The notes: a model not told the origin generated them from the letters alone. A stretch of 64,000 bases of DNA from Flavobacteriales bacterium (GCA_947460825.1 CANHHA010000001.1:149572-213571), one strand, 5' to 3'; shown: positions 22,201 to 32,520, numbered from the stretch's first letter. Translations and numbers: made by a program.

Positions 22201-22780
22201 AGCCCTTAATCAAGTATATCTTGGGAGTCAGAATTCCCAGTCCATCATAGGATGTTCAATACAAAACGAAGGAACCGTGTCCATTGTAGGTGGAATTCTT
22301 ACCTTATCTGTATCTGGAATCCCTCGACTAAGCGGAACGCTAAACGACACCATTCTTCCGGGAGATTCGTACTATTATATTTTTGAAAACAGCCCGAATT
22401 TAGCGGGGTTATCTCAAAACAATACGGTTGATTTTGTGTGTGTTAGTGCAGACTTGACTGGATTTCATTTCATGGAGGAACAGAATTTATCAAACAACTA
22501 TGCGTGTTTATTAATCGAGGAGGGAACATTTTCTCTGGGTGCCCTCTCCCCTAACCCTGTAACGAATCAGAGTGATTTCCCCCTTATCCTTACAGAAAAA
22601 ACACCAGTCACTGTTGAGGTATTCGATGTGCTTGGGAATTTGTGCACGCGTTCAGAAAACACCCTGGAAGCAGGAACACATATCTTATCGGTGCTCATGA
22701 ACGATAAAGCCGCAGGAGTCTATTTCTTGCGAGTACGTGTAGGATCCGAACATAAAATTTTACAATTCATTAAAATTTAG
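19280..22780 (+). CDS. large secreted PKD-type protein with T9SS type A-like C-terminal sorting domain
   Basis: Signal peptide; PKD-like repeats; C-term SLGALSPNPVTNQS...VYFLRVRVGSEHKILQFIKI. Confidence 0.85.
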   Translation: MHRMFHLRLLQIILICSSGLGSYFAQPLSGILPKNQSNLSTFNVSFQWNNSPNAVNYRVQFASNNTFSSNYTQSPLTNLTSWSSFVPTQGTYYWRIKAYTANDSTCSPTYTFTYFTPSNLNSTSLWLKADAGVTPDASNKVQQWADLSANSHVMSQNLAAKRPTVVNNSVNGYPSISFAGAQVLSGGDILDLGFNSRAMFVIGKMAASNQTLLAKSRAANATFRYALLKDVTSTAFLFQSDNNTSNYSAFNTTNFALYNAFVNRTTAKNHLDVNNSSLGISSFNSNLLFESNFRFLIGAYNNANDDGELLFLNGNICEIIFADTNDSLDIQKIKNYLKFKYTPVFNLGSDIAISNGFCPQSLTAPAGFSNYQWSTGATTASISVNQSGTYWVSANDAFGFKWSDTLFVKFPTIAPPPSTSICSNSSVLWNTGLGAGFTHLWNTGSTANQLTITQGGTYSVQITGAGGCPSVLQQNTFSIDTYPLTASLGIDTSLCIGNVVSLQQGAQQTTSYAWNNGTTGITFPITNGGMAVISLTSTNVNGCVAQDTILVNVNGTAPTINVSLPMTNCTNSLFQGSNQSSVPLPAAITSQVWSFSNGIQLNGNTVQTTFPTTGWIYGSIEVTASDNCSSLDTFSFYVHVPPTLNIQHSGSCNNELILFQATDLSGNPLSTYAWDYLGGFVDTDSIGSHLFSQAGLNQIALVAQNTYGCADTAAYSFNVLAAPSSIFTINISCEETLIYPLNSSIGNDTTGIQSVLWDFGNNTTSAAFTPSYAYSSEGSYSMSLICYAGNGCTDSSSQVVTIHPMPELNWNLAPACKDNPTVFTSTSTISSGTIDSTSWLVNLQYPIEGIQGQYSFTTLGIQFLTLSAVSNMGCQADTLIQVNVNPELSSSFVYEPAICIAGDELTLSSTANGSNTIDWVINGVSYEDTISLNYLIPDSLIGGDLFVYSITSNLYGCSDTTLTVIPINEPLLELALNQVYLGSQNSQSIIGCSIQNEGTVSIVGGILTLSVSGIPRLSGTLNDTILPGDSYYYIFENSPNLAGLSQNNTVDFVCVSADLTGFHFMEEQNLSNNYACLLIEEGTFSLGALSPNPVTNQSDFPLILTEKTPVTVEVFDVLGNLCTRSENTLEAGTHILSVLMNDKAAGVYFLRVRVGSEHKILQFIKI

Positions 22781-22829
22781 TGCGGTTTTTTTGGCACAAT
22801 GTGTGATATTTGCACTGTAAAATAAACCC

Positions 22830-23474
22830 ATGAAAATTATCTTATTAATCTCCGTGTTATTCATTTCGCTCTCGCAATTCCACGGCCAAACGGAATTAAG
22901 CAAGTCCCAGAAAATCCTAAACAAGCTTTCAAAAAAAATGAAAGGCTTAAAGTCTTTTTACATGGAATATAGCGCCAACATTAAGAATGAAGAATTGAAT
23001 CAAAACGATGATTATTCAGGAAAAGGATGGGTTAAAAACAACAAATACTACGCTACCTATGCAGACAATGTCATCTTGTGTAACGGACTTAAAACATGGA
23101 CCATCATCGCCAAAGACAAAGAGGTGTATGAAAGTGATAATTCGGAGGACGAAGATGGGATAAATCCAAAAAAACTCATGACCATTTGGGAAACTGGGTT
23201 CAAGAATAAATTCATTAAAGAAGATAAACTGAGTGGTGAAACGGTTGATGTTATTGATTTGTATCCAAAAAATCCAAAGACGGCAGACTATAATACCATT
23301 GTCATTTACATCTCGAAATCTAAAAATGAATTGAAAAAAGCAGTCATGAAATCGAATGATGGTTCAGTAATGACCTATTCTGTGACCAAATTCACCTCGA
23401 ATCCTGAAATTAAGGATACTAAATTTGCATTTGACAAGAAAAACTATCCGGGGTATAAAGTGATCAAGAACTAA
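22830..23474 (+). CDS. LolA-like outer membrane lipoprotein carrier
   Basis: Signal peptide; LNKLSKKMKGLKSFYMEYSANI, GKGWVKNNKYYATYADNVILCNGLKTWTI. Confidence 0.75.
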   Translation: MKIILLISVLFISLSQFHGQTELSKSQKILNKLSKKMKGLKSFYMEYSANIKNEELNQNDDYSGKGWVKNNKYYATYADNVILCNGLKTWTIIAKDKEVYESDNSEDEDGINPKKLMTIWETGFKNKFIKEDKLSGETVDVIDLYPKNPKTADYNTIVIYISKSKNELKKAVMKSNDGSVMTYSVTKFTSNPEIKDTKFAFDKKNYPGYKVIKN

Positions 23475-23923
23475 CGTTTCAAGGCTCGATCCATTTCGCG
23501 TTGGTCATCTTTCATTTTCAGGTCGTGCCGTTTATCATGTAATTTTTTACCGACCGCACACGCAATTTCAATTTTCACCCAGCCTTTATCTGACAGGAAC
23601 AGTTTAAGAGCAATAAGGGTATTTCCCTTCACTTTTAGAAATTTCTCAATTCGATTGATTTCTTTTTTATTCAAAAGTAACTTGCGATCTGCTCTAGGCT
23701 TGTGGTTATAAAAGGTTCCGTTTTCGTATTCATTCACAAACATATTACGAACCCATACTTCTCCTTCATGAAAAATGCCATACGCTTCTAAAATACTGGC
23801 TTTTCCGTTGCGTATACTTTTAATTTCAGTACCTGACAATACAATTCCGGCAAGAAATGAATCCTCCAAATGATATTCAAAGCGGGCGCGCTTATTTCGT
23901 ATATTTAATTGTGGGCTTGCCAT
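23471..23923 (-). CDS. smpB: SsrA-binding protein SmpB
   Basis: NKRARFEYHLEDSFLAGIVLSGTEIKSIRNGKASI, KLHDKRHDLKMKDDQREMDRALKR. Confidence 0.95.
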   Translation of the reverse strand: MASPQLNIRNKRARFEYHLEDSFLAGIVLSGTEIKSIRNGKASILEAYGIFHEGEVWVRNMFVNEYENGTFYNHKPRADRKLLLNKKEINRIEKFLKVKGNTLIALKLFLSDKGWVKIEIACAVGKKLHDKRHDLKMKDDQREMDRALKR

Positions 23924-23969
23924 GCGACAAAAATACGCAAAGCGAACTGAAAATAACTACTTTTGTTAC

Positions 23970-24581
23970 ATGCAAATTCCCTCTAAATACCTAGAACAAG
24001 CCACGGAGCAATTGGCTACCTTGCCTGGAATTGGGAAGCGGACCGCATTGCGTTTAGCACTGAATTTACACCGTAGGGATGGCGATGAGATCAAGACGTT
24101 TGTGGAAGCCCTCATACAACTCAAAACAGAAACCTTTGCCTGCATTCAATGCGGAAACATTTCAGATACCGAAACGTGTTCCATTTGTGCCAATGAACGG
24201 CGTGCCAACGATATCATTTGTGTGGTTGAAGACGTGCGCGACATCATGGCGATTGAGAGCACCGAAACATTTAAGGGCAGATACCATGTGCTTGGCGGCG
24301 TAATCTCTCCAATGGATGGCATTGGACCGCAAGCGTTAAACATTGATGCACTGGTGGAGCGCTCAAAAAACGCCCTAATTACAGAGGTTATCTTTGCGTT
24401 AAGTCCGACCATGGAAGGCGATACTACCAACTTTTATTTATTCAAACGTATTGATCGCGAGGGCTTAATTATCACTACCTTATCTCGTGGCGTTTCGGTT
24501 GGATCTGAATTACAATACGCCGATGAAATTACATTGGGAAGATCCCTTCAACAACGTCAGATATTTAAATTGAACGTTTAA
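23970..24581 (+). CDS. recR: recombination protein RecR
   Basis: LATLPGIGKRTALRLALNL, C4 zinc motif, ICVVEDVRDIMAIE; ATG at 23970. Confidence 0.95.
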   Translation: MQIPSKYLEQATEQLATLPGIGKRTALRLALNLHRRDGDEIKTFVEALIQLKTETFACIQCGNISDTETCSICANERRANDIICVVEDVRDIMAIESTETFKGRYHVLGGVISPMDGIGPQALNIDALVERSKNALITEVIFALSPTMEGDTTNFYLFKRIDREGLIITTLSRGVSVGSELQYADEITLGRSLQQRQIFKLNV

Positions 24582-25299
24582 GCCAACGCAGTACAACCAC
24601 GTATTTGAAAAAACGACCTCCGATTCCAAGTGCAACACCTACCGCAATCCAACAGTAGATATTAGACACAAGGTAATCCGTGGACTGGGTAAAAAAATAC
24701 CTTAGAAGATCGGTCAAAAGCAATCCCGCAACGATGGCAATCCATGTGGGATATTCTGTAGCTAACACGCGTACTCCATCAAATGAATTTTTAGCTGGGA
24801 TAAAAGAAAACGGATTCACATAAAAAACCGGGGTTCGCTTGCTCCATTCTGTATATAAATCACCAAATTTCTCTCTTAAAAAATTGGATTCTACGCGAAT
24901 AAGCATGGTAAAAAAACCCATAGAGAATACAATCGTACCGAGAAAAAAAATTAGATTATTCAGTGGAATAATCACCCCAATCCAAATCAAGAAACTTCCA
25001 AGATATAAGGGATGTTGAGTAATCGAATACGGCCCTGTCGTATTCAATGTCTGAGCCACTTGTTCATGTCGATTTCTACCCGAGGTATGGGGCGCTTTAA
25101 ATCCTACAACTATTACCCGAAGTATTAGGCCTATCGATATAAAGCAAATGGATGAGACCTTCATTAGGATTGAAAATTCCCTGGGGAAAAGCTCCATTTG
25201 AAAACCAAACGCTAAGGGTAATAATACGGCTAGAAAAACAAAGGGCAACTGGCCCCTAAACCTAAAAAAAAATGCACCAAGGGATTGAAAACGAGGCAT
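24565..25299 (-). CDS. membrane methyltransferase of isoprenylcysteine carboxyl methyltransferase type
   Basis: TTGPYSITQHPLYLGSFLIWIGV...ESNFLREKFGDLYTEW. Confidence 0.75.
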   Translation of the reverse strand: MPRFQSLGAFFFRFRGQLPFVFLAVLLPLAFGFQMELFPREFSILMKVSSICFISIGLILRVIVVGFKAPHTSGRNRHEQVAQTLNTTGPYSITQHPLYLGSFLIWIGVIIPLNNLIFFLGTIVFSMGFFTMLIRVESNFLREKFGDLYTEWSKRTPVFYVNPFSFIPAKNSFDGVRVLATEYPTWIAIVAGLLLTDLLRYFFTQSTDYLVSNIYCWIAVGVALGIGGRFFKYVVVLRWLKRSI

Positions 25300-25366
25300 T
25301 GAACGATTGATAATTAATTTGTACCTTGCAAGGTAAAACCAAAGATACTACGCTTTTCTTAACCCT

Positions 25367-25750
25367 ATGAAAGAAAAATTTCAAATTGAGCAACTGCTCA
25401 AAACATCGCCAAAAATTTTGGATGCCAAACTTACGAGTGCGGAAGGGTTAAGTGAATGGTTTGCTGATGACGTGAATATACGGGACGGGAAATACTTCTT
25501 TCTGTGGGACGGTTATGAGGAAGAAGCGTTCTTACTGAGCCACAAAGCCAATCAACACATTCGTTTTCAATGGCAATCAGACATCGATGAGGCCCTTGAC
25601 ACCTATTTTGAGCTTGCTTTTTCGCTAGACCCAATGACCCAAGCCATCATCCTTATCGTTACTGATTTCGCTGAAGCTGAAGAAAAAGACAGCAGCATCT
25701 TAATGTGGGAACAACAACTTCAAAAACTACGGCGGCTTATCGGTGCATAA
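25367..25750 (+). CDS. START-like domain protein
   Basis: LLKTSPKILDAKLTSAEGLSEWFADDVNIRDGKYFFLWDG. Confidence 0.7.
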   Translation: MKEKFQIEQLLKTSPKILDAKLTSAEGLSEWFADDVNIRDGKYFFLWDGYEEEAFLLSHKANQHIRFQWQSDIDEALDTYFELAFSLDPMTQAIILIVTDFAEAEEKDSSILMWEQQLQKLRRLIGA

Positions 25751-25789
25751 TTATTCGATTAGTAGCCCTATTTTTGTAAAAAATTTGTT

Positions 25790-27250
25790 TTGAAACGCTT
25801 ATACCTATTCAGTATTCGGTCGTTCATTGGCCCCTTCATTGTTACCTTGGTCATTTCCATGTTCATTTTGATTATGCAATTTTTTTGGGTTTACATCGAC
25901 GACCTCATGGGTAAAGGATTGAGCATTTGGGTTATCCTTGAACTACTTTTTTATGTTTCAGCGAGTTTAATTCCATTGGCTCTGCCACTGGCAATTTTAC
26001 TATCGTCGTTAATGACCTTTGGCAACATGTCGGAAAACAATGAATTAACCGCATTAAAATCGAACGGCTTTTCCCTCCTTAAAATTATGCGACCATTAAC
26101 GGTTGTTGTTTTGCTACTTTCAGGGTTCACCTTTTATTTTGCGAATTATGTCATTCCTGTTGCCAACTTAAAATGGCACTCGCTCATTTATGACATTCAG
26201 AACACCAAACTTTCATCGCTTATTGTTCCGGGAGTTTATACCACTGAAATTGATGGATATGCCATCAAGATAAACAAGGGAAAAGATAGCAGCTTCAACA
26301 ACATAACCATTCACGATCATACGGAACCCAATGTATTAAAAACAGTCAAGGCAAAACAGGCAAGAATTTATCGATCAACCAGCGGTAACTATTTGTTTTT
26401 TGACCTAAAAAACGGAGCAATTTATGAAGAATTAGAACTTGAAAATGGCGAGATTGGGCCCAATGGAATGCCTTTATTGGGAAAGATCAGCTCCCACCCC
26501 GACCGCATTTCAACGTTTGAACGTGCCACCTACAAAATGAATGTCACGGGAATCAGTTTAAAACGTTCCGATGAGGATATTTTCCAAGATAAATATGAAA
26601 TGATGAATGTGTTTCAAATTGGTCGTGCAACGGATTCACTGAAACGAAGAAGAAACGGGTTAGACAGTACCTTTCTTGCTAGCATCAAAGGAAGCTTTGC
26701 CTCCTTTCATGTGATTAACAACCAGCTAAAAACGATGCCAATTACAGATCCTAGCTTAAAGGACCCCCCCGTCATCTACAGAACCTATAAAAGCCTGAAG
26801 CGCTCAGAACGGAAAGAACTCATTCCGGATGTACTCACAAAACTATATCAAATCAACGAAAACGTGCGGAATCAGTCCACCTTTATGGAGACCCTTAATC
26901 ACGAAGAAGATCAGTTTTGGATTGAATTCCATCGAAAATTCGCTCTAACCTATGCGATTATTGTGTTATTTTTTGTTGGGGCTCCGCTTGGGGCCTTGGT
27001 AAAAAAAGGTGGATTCGGTGCTCCTGTGGTGATCGCAGCATTTATTTTCATGGTTTATTTCATAATTCTAAGCATTGGAGACAATTTAGCAGACACCTAC
27101 GTAATTGCCCCTTGGCTAGGCATGTGGCTTTCCGGGTTATTTTTTACTCCAATTGCCATGTTAGTAACCTATACCGCGAATAACGACGTTCCCATAGCGA
27201 GCATAGAAACTTGGAAAATGTGGACAAAACGAATGATAAGACGCGGATGA
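25790..27250 (+). CDS. LptF/LptG-family (YjgP/YjgQ) permease
   Basis: RSFIGPFIVTLVISMFILIMQFFWVYIDDLMGKGL; ALPLAILLSSLMTFGNMSENNELTALKSNGFSL. Confidence 0.9.
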   Translation: MKRLYLFSIRSFIGPFIVTLVISMFILIMQFFWVYIDDLMGKGLSIWVILELLFYVSASLIPLALPLAILLSSLMTFGNMSENNELTALKSNGFSLLKIMRPLTVVVLLLSGFTFYFANYVIPVANLKWHSLIYDIQNTKLSSLIVPGVYTTEIDGYAIKINKGKDSSFNNITIHDHTEPNVLKTVKAKQARIYRSTSGNYLFFDLKNGAIYEELELENGEIGPNGMPLLGKISSHPDRISTFERATYKMNVTGISLKRSDEDIFQDKYEMMNVFQIGRATDSLKRRRNGLDSTFLASIKGSFASFHVINNQLKTMPITDPSLKDPPVIYRTYKSLKRSERKELIPDVLTKLYQINENVRNQSTFMETLNHEEDQFWIEFHRKFALTYAIIVLFFVGAPLGALVKKGGFGAPVVIAAFIFMVYFIILSIGDNLADTYVIAPWLGMWLSGLFFTPIAMLVTYTANNDVPIASIETWKMWTKRMIRRG

Positions 27251-28398
27251 AACGCTTACTCTACATCAGCCAAAAACCACATCATCCCATAATCGATGGT
27301 GGAAGTCAAGCCATTGCCTCTTTTTTCCATGGACTCCTTCAATGCCGAGACGTCGCACTTACCTATGCGCCGATTTGTACGAAAAAACATCCCGGAGATT
27401 TTTCAGCCGTAGATCACGCCATTCAACTTATACCACTGCGGATCGATACATCCATAACCATGAAAGTACTGCGTTATGCCGTGTCTGCTCCGATGAATGT
27501 GCTCAGATACAGTACCTCTGAAGCCATGTCCACCCTCTACTCTCGAGACTCCATTCAACAATTTGACGTGGTCATTTGTGACGGTTTTTATGCTCTTACC
27601 ATTGTGCCTAAATCTTGGTTTGCATCAAAACGAATCATTTACCGATCACACAACCTCGAACATGAACATTGGAAACAGCGCGCGCAGTTTATGCCTTGGT
27701 ATCTGCGTTGGTTTTACAAACGAATTAGCAGGCAAATGAAGCGCTTAGAGCAATCTTTAGTGGGTGCAGCTCATGCTGTACTCAGTATTTCACACGAGGA
27801 AACGCTTACGTTGCGGAATTGGAATGTAAATACGCACACCTGTTATCCAGTTTTGAAGACCAAAGATGAACTCATCAAGGATAAAGCCAGCGAACCGTGT
27901 GTGGGATTTATTGGAAACTTCGATTGGTTTCCAAATGTGGATGCCGTGAATAAATTCATTGATGAAATTTGGCCATTAATTATCGCTAAACACCCTTCTG
28001 CAACACTAGAAATCGCAGGTCGGGGGTCTGAAATCTTTAACCATCCACAACATCGCATCAAAGGCCTTGGCTTCGTCGATTCCCTAGAAAATTATTATCA
28101 GCGACAACGGATCATGGTTAGTCCCTTAACGTATGGGACAGGGTTAAATATGAAAGTCATAGAAGCGTTATTGTATGGAAAAGTGATTGTAACAAGCGGG
28201 ATCAGCGTCCGTGGATTCGAAGATAAAACACCCTTTTTAATCGCTGATACACCTCAGGAATTTGCTGATTTCGTGCTAGCGCTATTGGGCAATTCGGACC
28301 AGAGAGAGACGCTTGAATCGGACATATCCGCCTATATCAATACTACCTTTGATGCAGAGACTTTTAAGACTCAACTAGAACAACGCATACATGGATAA
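27247..28398 (+). CDS. glycosyltransferase
   Basis: GT4-like VSPLTYGTGLNMKVIEALLYGKVIVTSGISVRGF; start MKRLLYISQK at 27247. Confidence 0.8.
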   Translation: MKRLLYISQKPHHPIIDGGSQAIASFFHGLLQCRDVALTYAPICTKKHPGDFSAVDHAIQLIPLRIDTSITMKVLRYAVSAPMNVLRYSTSEAMSTLYSRDSIQQFDVVICDGFYALTIVPKSWFASKRIIYRSHNLEHEHWKQRAQFMPWYLRWFYKRISRQMKRLEQSLVGAAHAVLSISHEETLTLRNWNVNTHTCYPVLKTKDELIKDKASEPCVGFIGNFDWFPNVDAVNKFIDEIWPLIIAKHPSATLEIAGRGSEIFNHPQHRIKGLGFVDSLENYYQRQRIMVSPLTYGTGLNMKVIEALLYGKVIVTSGISVRGFEDKTPFLIADTPQEFADFVLALLGNSDQRETLESDISAYINTTFDAETFKTQLEQRIHG

Positions 28399-29569
28399 GC
28401 GACCTACCCTCCTTTTCATGACATCTCGATTTCCATATCCGCTAGAAAAAGGAGATAAATTACGCGCTTACCATTTAATCAAAGGCCTAAGCAAAACCCA
28501 TCAAATTCACTTGTTCGCCTTGAGCTCTGAATCTATTGATGCCTCGTGGATCAACGAACTGTCTCCGTATGTAGTATCCATTCAGCACTTCCATCTGAAT
28601 AAATTTGCACAATGGTTTCGATTAATTGGATGCTTATTTACGAATCAACCCTTTCAATTGGCGTATTTCACCTCTTATCAATTAAAACGAACCCTTAAAA
28701 AATCAATTTCAACCCTTTCTCCCGATCATATCTTTTGTCAGATGATCCGCCCAGCAGAGTACGTAAAAAATTATCATCGGTGTAACAAAACCATTGATTA
28801 CATGGATGCCTTATCCGTTGGTATGGAGCGAAGGGCTCAAAAAGCTCCGTGGTATACTCGGTGGATATTCAACATGGAAGCTGCACGACTTAAAGAATAT
28901 GAACAGCGTATTTTTAATTATTTTGAATTTCAAACGATGATAAGTCATCAGGATGTTCACTACATTGCTCATCCGGACCAACGCAAAATACGTGTAATTC
29001 CAAACGGTATTGATACGGAGTATTTCCACCCAATGAAAGACATTCAAGCCAGTTTTGATTTAGTGTTTGTAGGGAATTTATCCTACGCGCCAAATATTGA
29101 TGCGATGCGTTGGTTTGCAGAGCACCTACTAACGAAGCGACCAACATGGACCTTACTGATTGCGGGTGCAAATCCTTCACCAGCGTTCGTTCAGTCTTTA
29201 AAAAAATACCCAAACATTACAATCGAAGGGTGGCAGGAAGATATTCGCAGGGCCTATGCTAGAGGAAAGATATTTGTTGCTCCGATGCAGATAGGTACAG
29301 GCATGCAAAACAAACTCCTTGAAGCCATGGCTATGGGAATTCCATGCCTCACCACACCCTTGGCCAGTGAAGCCCTAGAAATAGTTCCGGGACGAGACCT
29401 GTGGGTAGGGAATAATGCAGAAGCCATGGAGGAACACATTGTGTATTTACTCGATAATCCAGAAGAAGCGGAGGCACTTGGAGATCAAGGAAGAAAAACG
29501 GTGCGGGAGATTTATGGTTGGGGACGTGCGGTGAACGCACTAGATGGCTTGATTACTCCCCGGCATTAA
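28391..29569 (+). CDS. sugar transferase (GT4, Stp1/HreP-like)
   Basis: RFPYPLEKGDKLRAYHLIKGLS; VAPMQIGTGMQNKLLEAMAMGIPCLTT. Confidence 0.82.
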   Translation: MDKRPTLLFMTSRFPYPLEKGDKLRAYHLIKGLSKTHQIHLFALSSESIDASWINELSPYVVSIQHFHLNKFAQWFRLIGCLFTNQPFQLAYFTSYQLKRTLKKSISTLSPDHIFCQMIRPAEYVKNYHRCNKTIDYMDALSVGMERRAQKAPWYTRWIFNMEAARLKEYEQRIFNYFEFQTMISHQDVHYIAHPDQRKIRVIPNGIDTEYFHPMKDIQASFDLVFVGNLSYAPNIDAMRWFAEHLLTKRPTWTLLIAGANPSPAFVQSLKKYPNITIEGWQEDIRRAYARGKIFVAPMQIGTGMQNKLLEAMAMGIPCLTTPLASEALEIVPGRDLWVGNNAEAMEEHIVYLLDNPEEAEALGDQGRKTVREIYGWGRAVNALDGLITPRH

Positions 29570-30263
29570 AGCGTTTGAAATGCTCGTATTTATCCTTGAT
29601 ATACGTGATTAATTCAAGTTCTGATGCCGTCTTTAAGAAATCGTCGTCTAGATTCAAAAACAGCATAAACGAATCGAAATCTGCTTCGGGTAAATCAATA
29701 ATGTCATAAGCGACATATAATCTCAAAAGTTCTTGCACCACTTTGCGTTGATCATCGCGATAAACTTGTGCTGCAATCCAACGTTTGTTTTGCTCTTTTT
29801 TAGAAAAGGCTTGATAAAGGGCTGTAATGGGACTTTCAAGAATATTTATTCCGGAAACCATTCGTGTATCAACCATGGCTAGGGCTGCACGCTCCTCTTT
29901 AATTTGTTCCAAGGTTTTTAACGGTTTCACCACAACTTCTGCCACTTCTTGAGGGAGGCGATCGATGTAAGCGAGCACATTGCATTGGCAATTGGAATCT
30001 GGTGTTACCTTAAACTCATAAATTGGATATTGTTTAACCGAGAGTGCAATGCGTTCGTTTGCCAAGGCATATACAGAAAAGGAACCACTGGGTTGACCAA
30101 AACTGGCCTTGCCACTGCTGCGATTCACGACCATTAGGTTATAAAAGCTTTGCGGTCGCAATGAATCTATGACACGACCTCGAATCAATACCTTATTGCA
30201 TTGTCCTTGTACAAAAAAGGAAATAAACAAGGTGCCTAAAAGAAATATGCTACAGTTTTTCAA
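29553..30263 (-). CDS. secreted protein with carboxypeptidase-regulatory-like N-terminal domain
   Basis: Signal peptide; VLIRGRVIDSLRPQSFYNLMVVNRSSGKASFGQPSGSFSVYA. Confidence 0.6.
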   Translation of the reverse strand: MKNCSIFLLGTLFISFFVQGQCNKVLIRGRVIDSLRPQSFYNLMVVNRSSGKASFGQPSGSFSVYALANERIALSVKQYPIYEFKVTPDSNCQCNVLAYIDRLPQEVAEVVVKPLKTLEQIKEERAALAMVDTRMVSGINILESPITALYQAFSKKEQNKRWIAAQVYRDDQRKVVQELLRLYVAYDIIDLPEADFDSFMLFLNLDDDFLKTASELELITYIKDKYEHFKRFNAGE

Positions 30264-31185
30264 AATACCAATTAAAATCGAGGGTCAACAACAAGTAAAT
30301 GGGCAAGGCAAATAACACAATCCAGGCCAAAAACAGGAATACCTTCGCGAGTAGACTTAAATCTTGTGTGATTGGAGGAATCAACAAATCGCTCACATGC
30401 GCAGCTAGGTTAGAATTTCCCTCTTCAGTATAGGCATCTAGTTCAGCCAATACAGGTTTATCTTTGATGAGTACCTGTTTAATCATGTGGTAATCCCGAT
30501 TAGATAACTCCTCGTAGGTAACAATGTAATTTACATGTAATTCATTTAAGTCCTTCCTCAATTGATAGTTCTTTTGCATGGCGCGAACTCGAATCCCCAT
30601 GAGAAATCCAAAACCGGCAACTAACCAATCTTTCATTAAAAGTCCGAGGATAATTAATGCTAATGAAGAGATTAAGGCAAAAATCATTAAATATAAATCC
30701 CGTTGGCGAATGACAAGTAACTTCAGGATTTGACCACCATCTAAGGGATCGATAGGTAATAAATTGATCGCATTAACAAAAATGAAAATAAAGGAAAGCA
30801 GCAAGAGCCAATCCCACTGATAAACGCCGCTCAGGTAAAGACCTACAGACCCTAGAATTATCCCCGGAAACGGGCCAAAAATAACCACCAATAAACTCTC
30901 TTTTTGGGAATAACGATCTTTGCTTCCTTGAACAAAGGCCCCCATTAAGGGAATAAAAAGCATTCTAACATTTTCATAATTAAAGCGTTTCATCTGGCTA
31001 AAATGACCAAATTCATGCACGAGAAGTACTAAGACCAAAAAAAATACAAAATCTGCCCGGTCACTGTAAATACTCAAGAAAACTGCAATAAACAAGACAA
31101 TTGTAAATACGGTCAAGCCCCAATTGCTTTTAACTACTTGCTTGTGAAGATGTGGTTTTTCGGGGTACAATTCAAATTCTACCAT
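30250..31185 (-). CDS. M50-family site-2 protease-like membrane protein
   Basis: LVLLVHEFGHFSQMKRF (HExxH) and NLLPIDPLDGGQIL. Confidence 0.85.
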   Translation of the reverse strand: MVEFELYPEKPHLHKQVVKSNWGLTVFTIVLFIAVFLSIYSDRADFVFFLVLVLLVHEFGHFSQMKRFNYENVRMLFIPLMGAFVQGSKDRYSQKESLLVVIFGPFPGIILGSVGLYLSGVYQWDWLLLLSFIFIFVNAINLLPIDPLDGGQILKLLVIRQRDLYLMIFALISSLALIILGLLMKDWLVAGFGFLMGIRVRAMQKNYQLRKDLNELHVNYIVTYEELSNRDYHMIKQVLIKDKPVLAELDAYTEEGNSNLAAHVSDLLIPPITQDLSLLAKVFLFLAWIVLFALPIYLLLTLDFNWYFEKL

Positions 31186-31188
31186 TGA

Positions 31189-32520
31189 CTAGCGCATGTT
31201 TTTCATTTGTCCCATCATGTTGGCCATATTTCGGGGGTTACTCATCATCTTCATCATCTTACGCATGTCCTCAAACTGCTTAATGAGCTTATTTACATCT
31301 TGTATGGTGGTACCACTTCCACTGGCTATTCTCGCCTTTCTGGAAGGATTTAAAATAGCCGGCATTGATCGTTCTTTCGGGGTCATGGAGCGAATAATGG
31401 CTTCCACTCCTTTGAACGCATCATCAGGAACATCTACTTCTTTCATGGCCTTAGACATCCCAGGAATCATCCCCATAAGGTCTTTTACATTCCCCATCTT
31501 TTTAATTTGTTCCAGTTGCCCTAAGAAATCATTAAAATCAAACTGATCTTTCATGATTTTCTTTTGCAAACGTCTTGCCTCCTCCTCATTAAACTGCTCT
31601 TGAGCCCGCTCCACTAAAGAAACAACGTCGCCCATCCCAAGAATTCGATCTGCCATCCTAGACGGATAAAACACATCCAAGGCATCCATTTTCTCGCCTG
31701 TACCAACAAATTTTATGGGCTTGTTAACGATGGACTTGATCGATAAGGCGGCACCGCCGCGTGTATCACCGTCTAGCTTTGTTAATACGACTCCATCGAA
31801 GTTGATTCGGTCGTTAAATGCTTTTGCGGTATTTACAGCATCTTGTCCGGTCATGGAATCCACTACGAACAGGGTTTCTGAAGGCTGAATCGCTGCTTTT
31901 ACTTGCGCAATTTCATCCATCATCGCTTCATCAACAGCCAAACGCCCCGCGGTATCTACGATAACTACATTAAAGCCTTTTGAACGCGCATGATTAAGTG
32001 CTTTGGTAGCAATGTTCACCGGACTTTTTTCTTCCCGGTCAGAAAACACCTCAATACCTAATTGCTCGCCGAGTACATGCAATTGATCAATCGCTGCCGG
32101 ACGATAGACATCGCAGGCTACGAGTAGTACATTTTTACCTTTTTTTGATTTTAAGTAGCTTCCGAGCTTTCCGGTAAATGTTGTTTTACCAGAACCTTGA
32201 AGACCCGACATGAGAATGACAGCAGGAGCTCCTTTTAAATTGATCTCTGACTCATTCCCTCCCATTAATTCCACCAATTCCTCATGACAAATCTTAATCA
32301 TGAGTTGTCCTGGAGAAACCGCGGTTAACACATCCCTTCCTAGGGCTTTTTCTTTAACCGTATTGGTAAATTGTTTGGCTGTATTAAAGTTGACATCGGC
32401 ATCTAGTAAAGCACGACGAACCTCTTTCAAGGTTTCAGCGACATTAATTTCTGTAATTTGACCTTGACCTTTCAGAACTTTGAACGCACGTTCAAATTTA
32501 TCCGTTAAATTTTCAAACAT
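31189..32520 (-). CDS. ffh: signal recognition particle protein Ffh
   Basis: GLQGSGKTTFTGKL, DTAGRLAVDEAMMDE, methionine-rich M domain. Confidence 0.97.
   Translation of the reverse strand: MFENLTDKFERAFKVLKGQGQITEINVAETLKEVRRALLDADVNFNTAKQFTNTVKEKALGRDVLTAVSPGQLMIKICHEELVELMGGNESEINLKGAPAVILMSGLQGSGKTTFTGKLGSYLKSKKGKNVLLVACDVYRPAAIDQLHVLGEQLGIEVFSDREEKSPVNIATKALNHARSKGFNVVIVDTAGRLAVDEAMMDEIAQVKAAIQPSETLFVVDSMTGQDAVNTAKAFNDRINFDGVVLTKLDGDTRGGAALSIKSIVNKPIKFVGTGEKMDALDVFYPSRMADRILGMGDVVSLVERAQEQFNEEEARRLQKKIMKDQFDFNDFLGQLEQIKKMGNVKDLMGMIPGMSKAMKEVDVPDDAFKGVEAIIRSMTPKERSMPAILNPSRKARIASGSGTTIQDVNKLIKQFEDMRKMMKMMSNPRNMANMMGQMKNMR

Noticed and set aside
19280-22780. Large repeat-rich protein as phage tail or adhesin toxin
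   Set aside because: Signal peptide, PKD-like repeats and T9SS sorting domain make an ordinary Bacteroidota secreted protein more likely.
24146-24430. Minus-strand ORF inside recR
   Set aside because: Antisense shadow ORF without supporting motifs.
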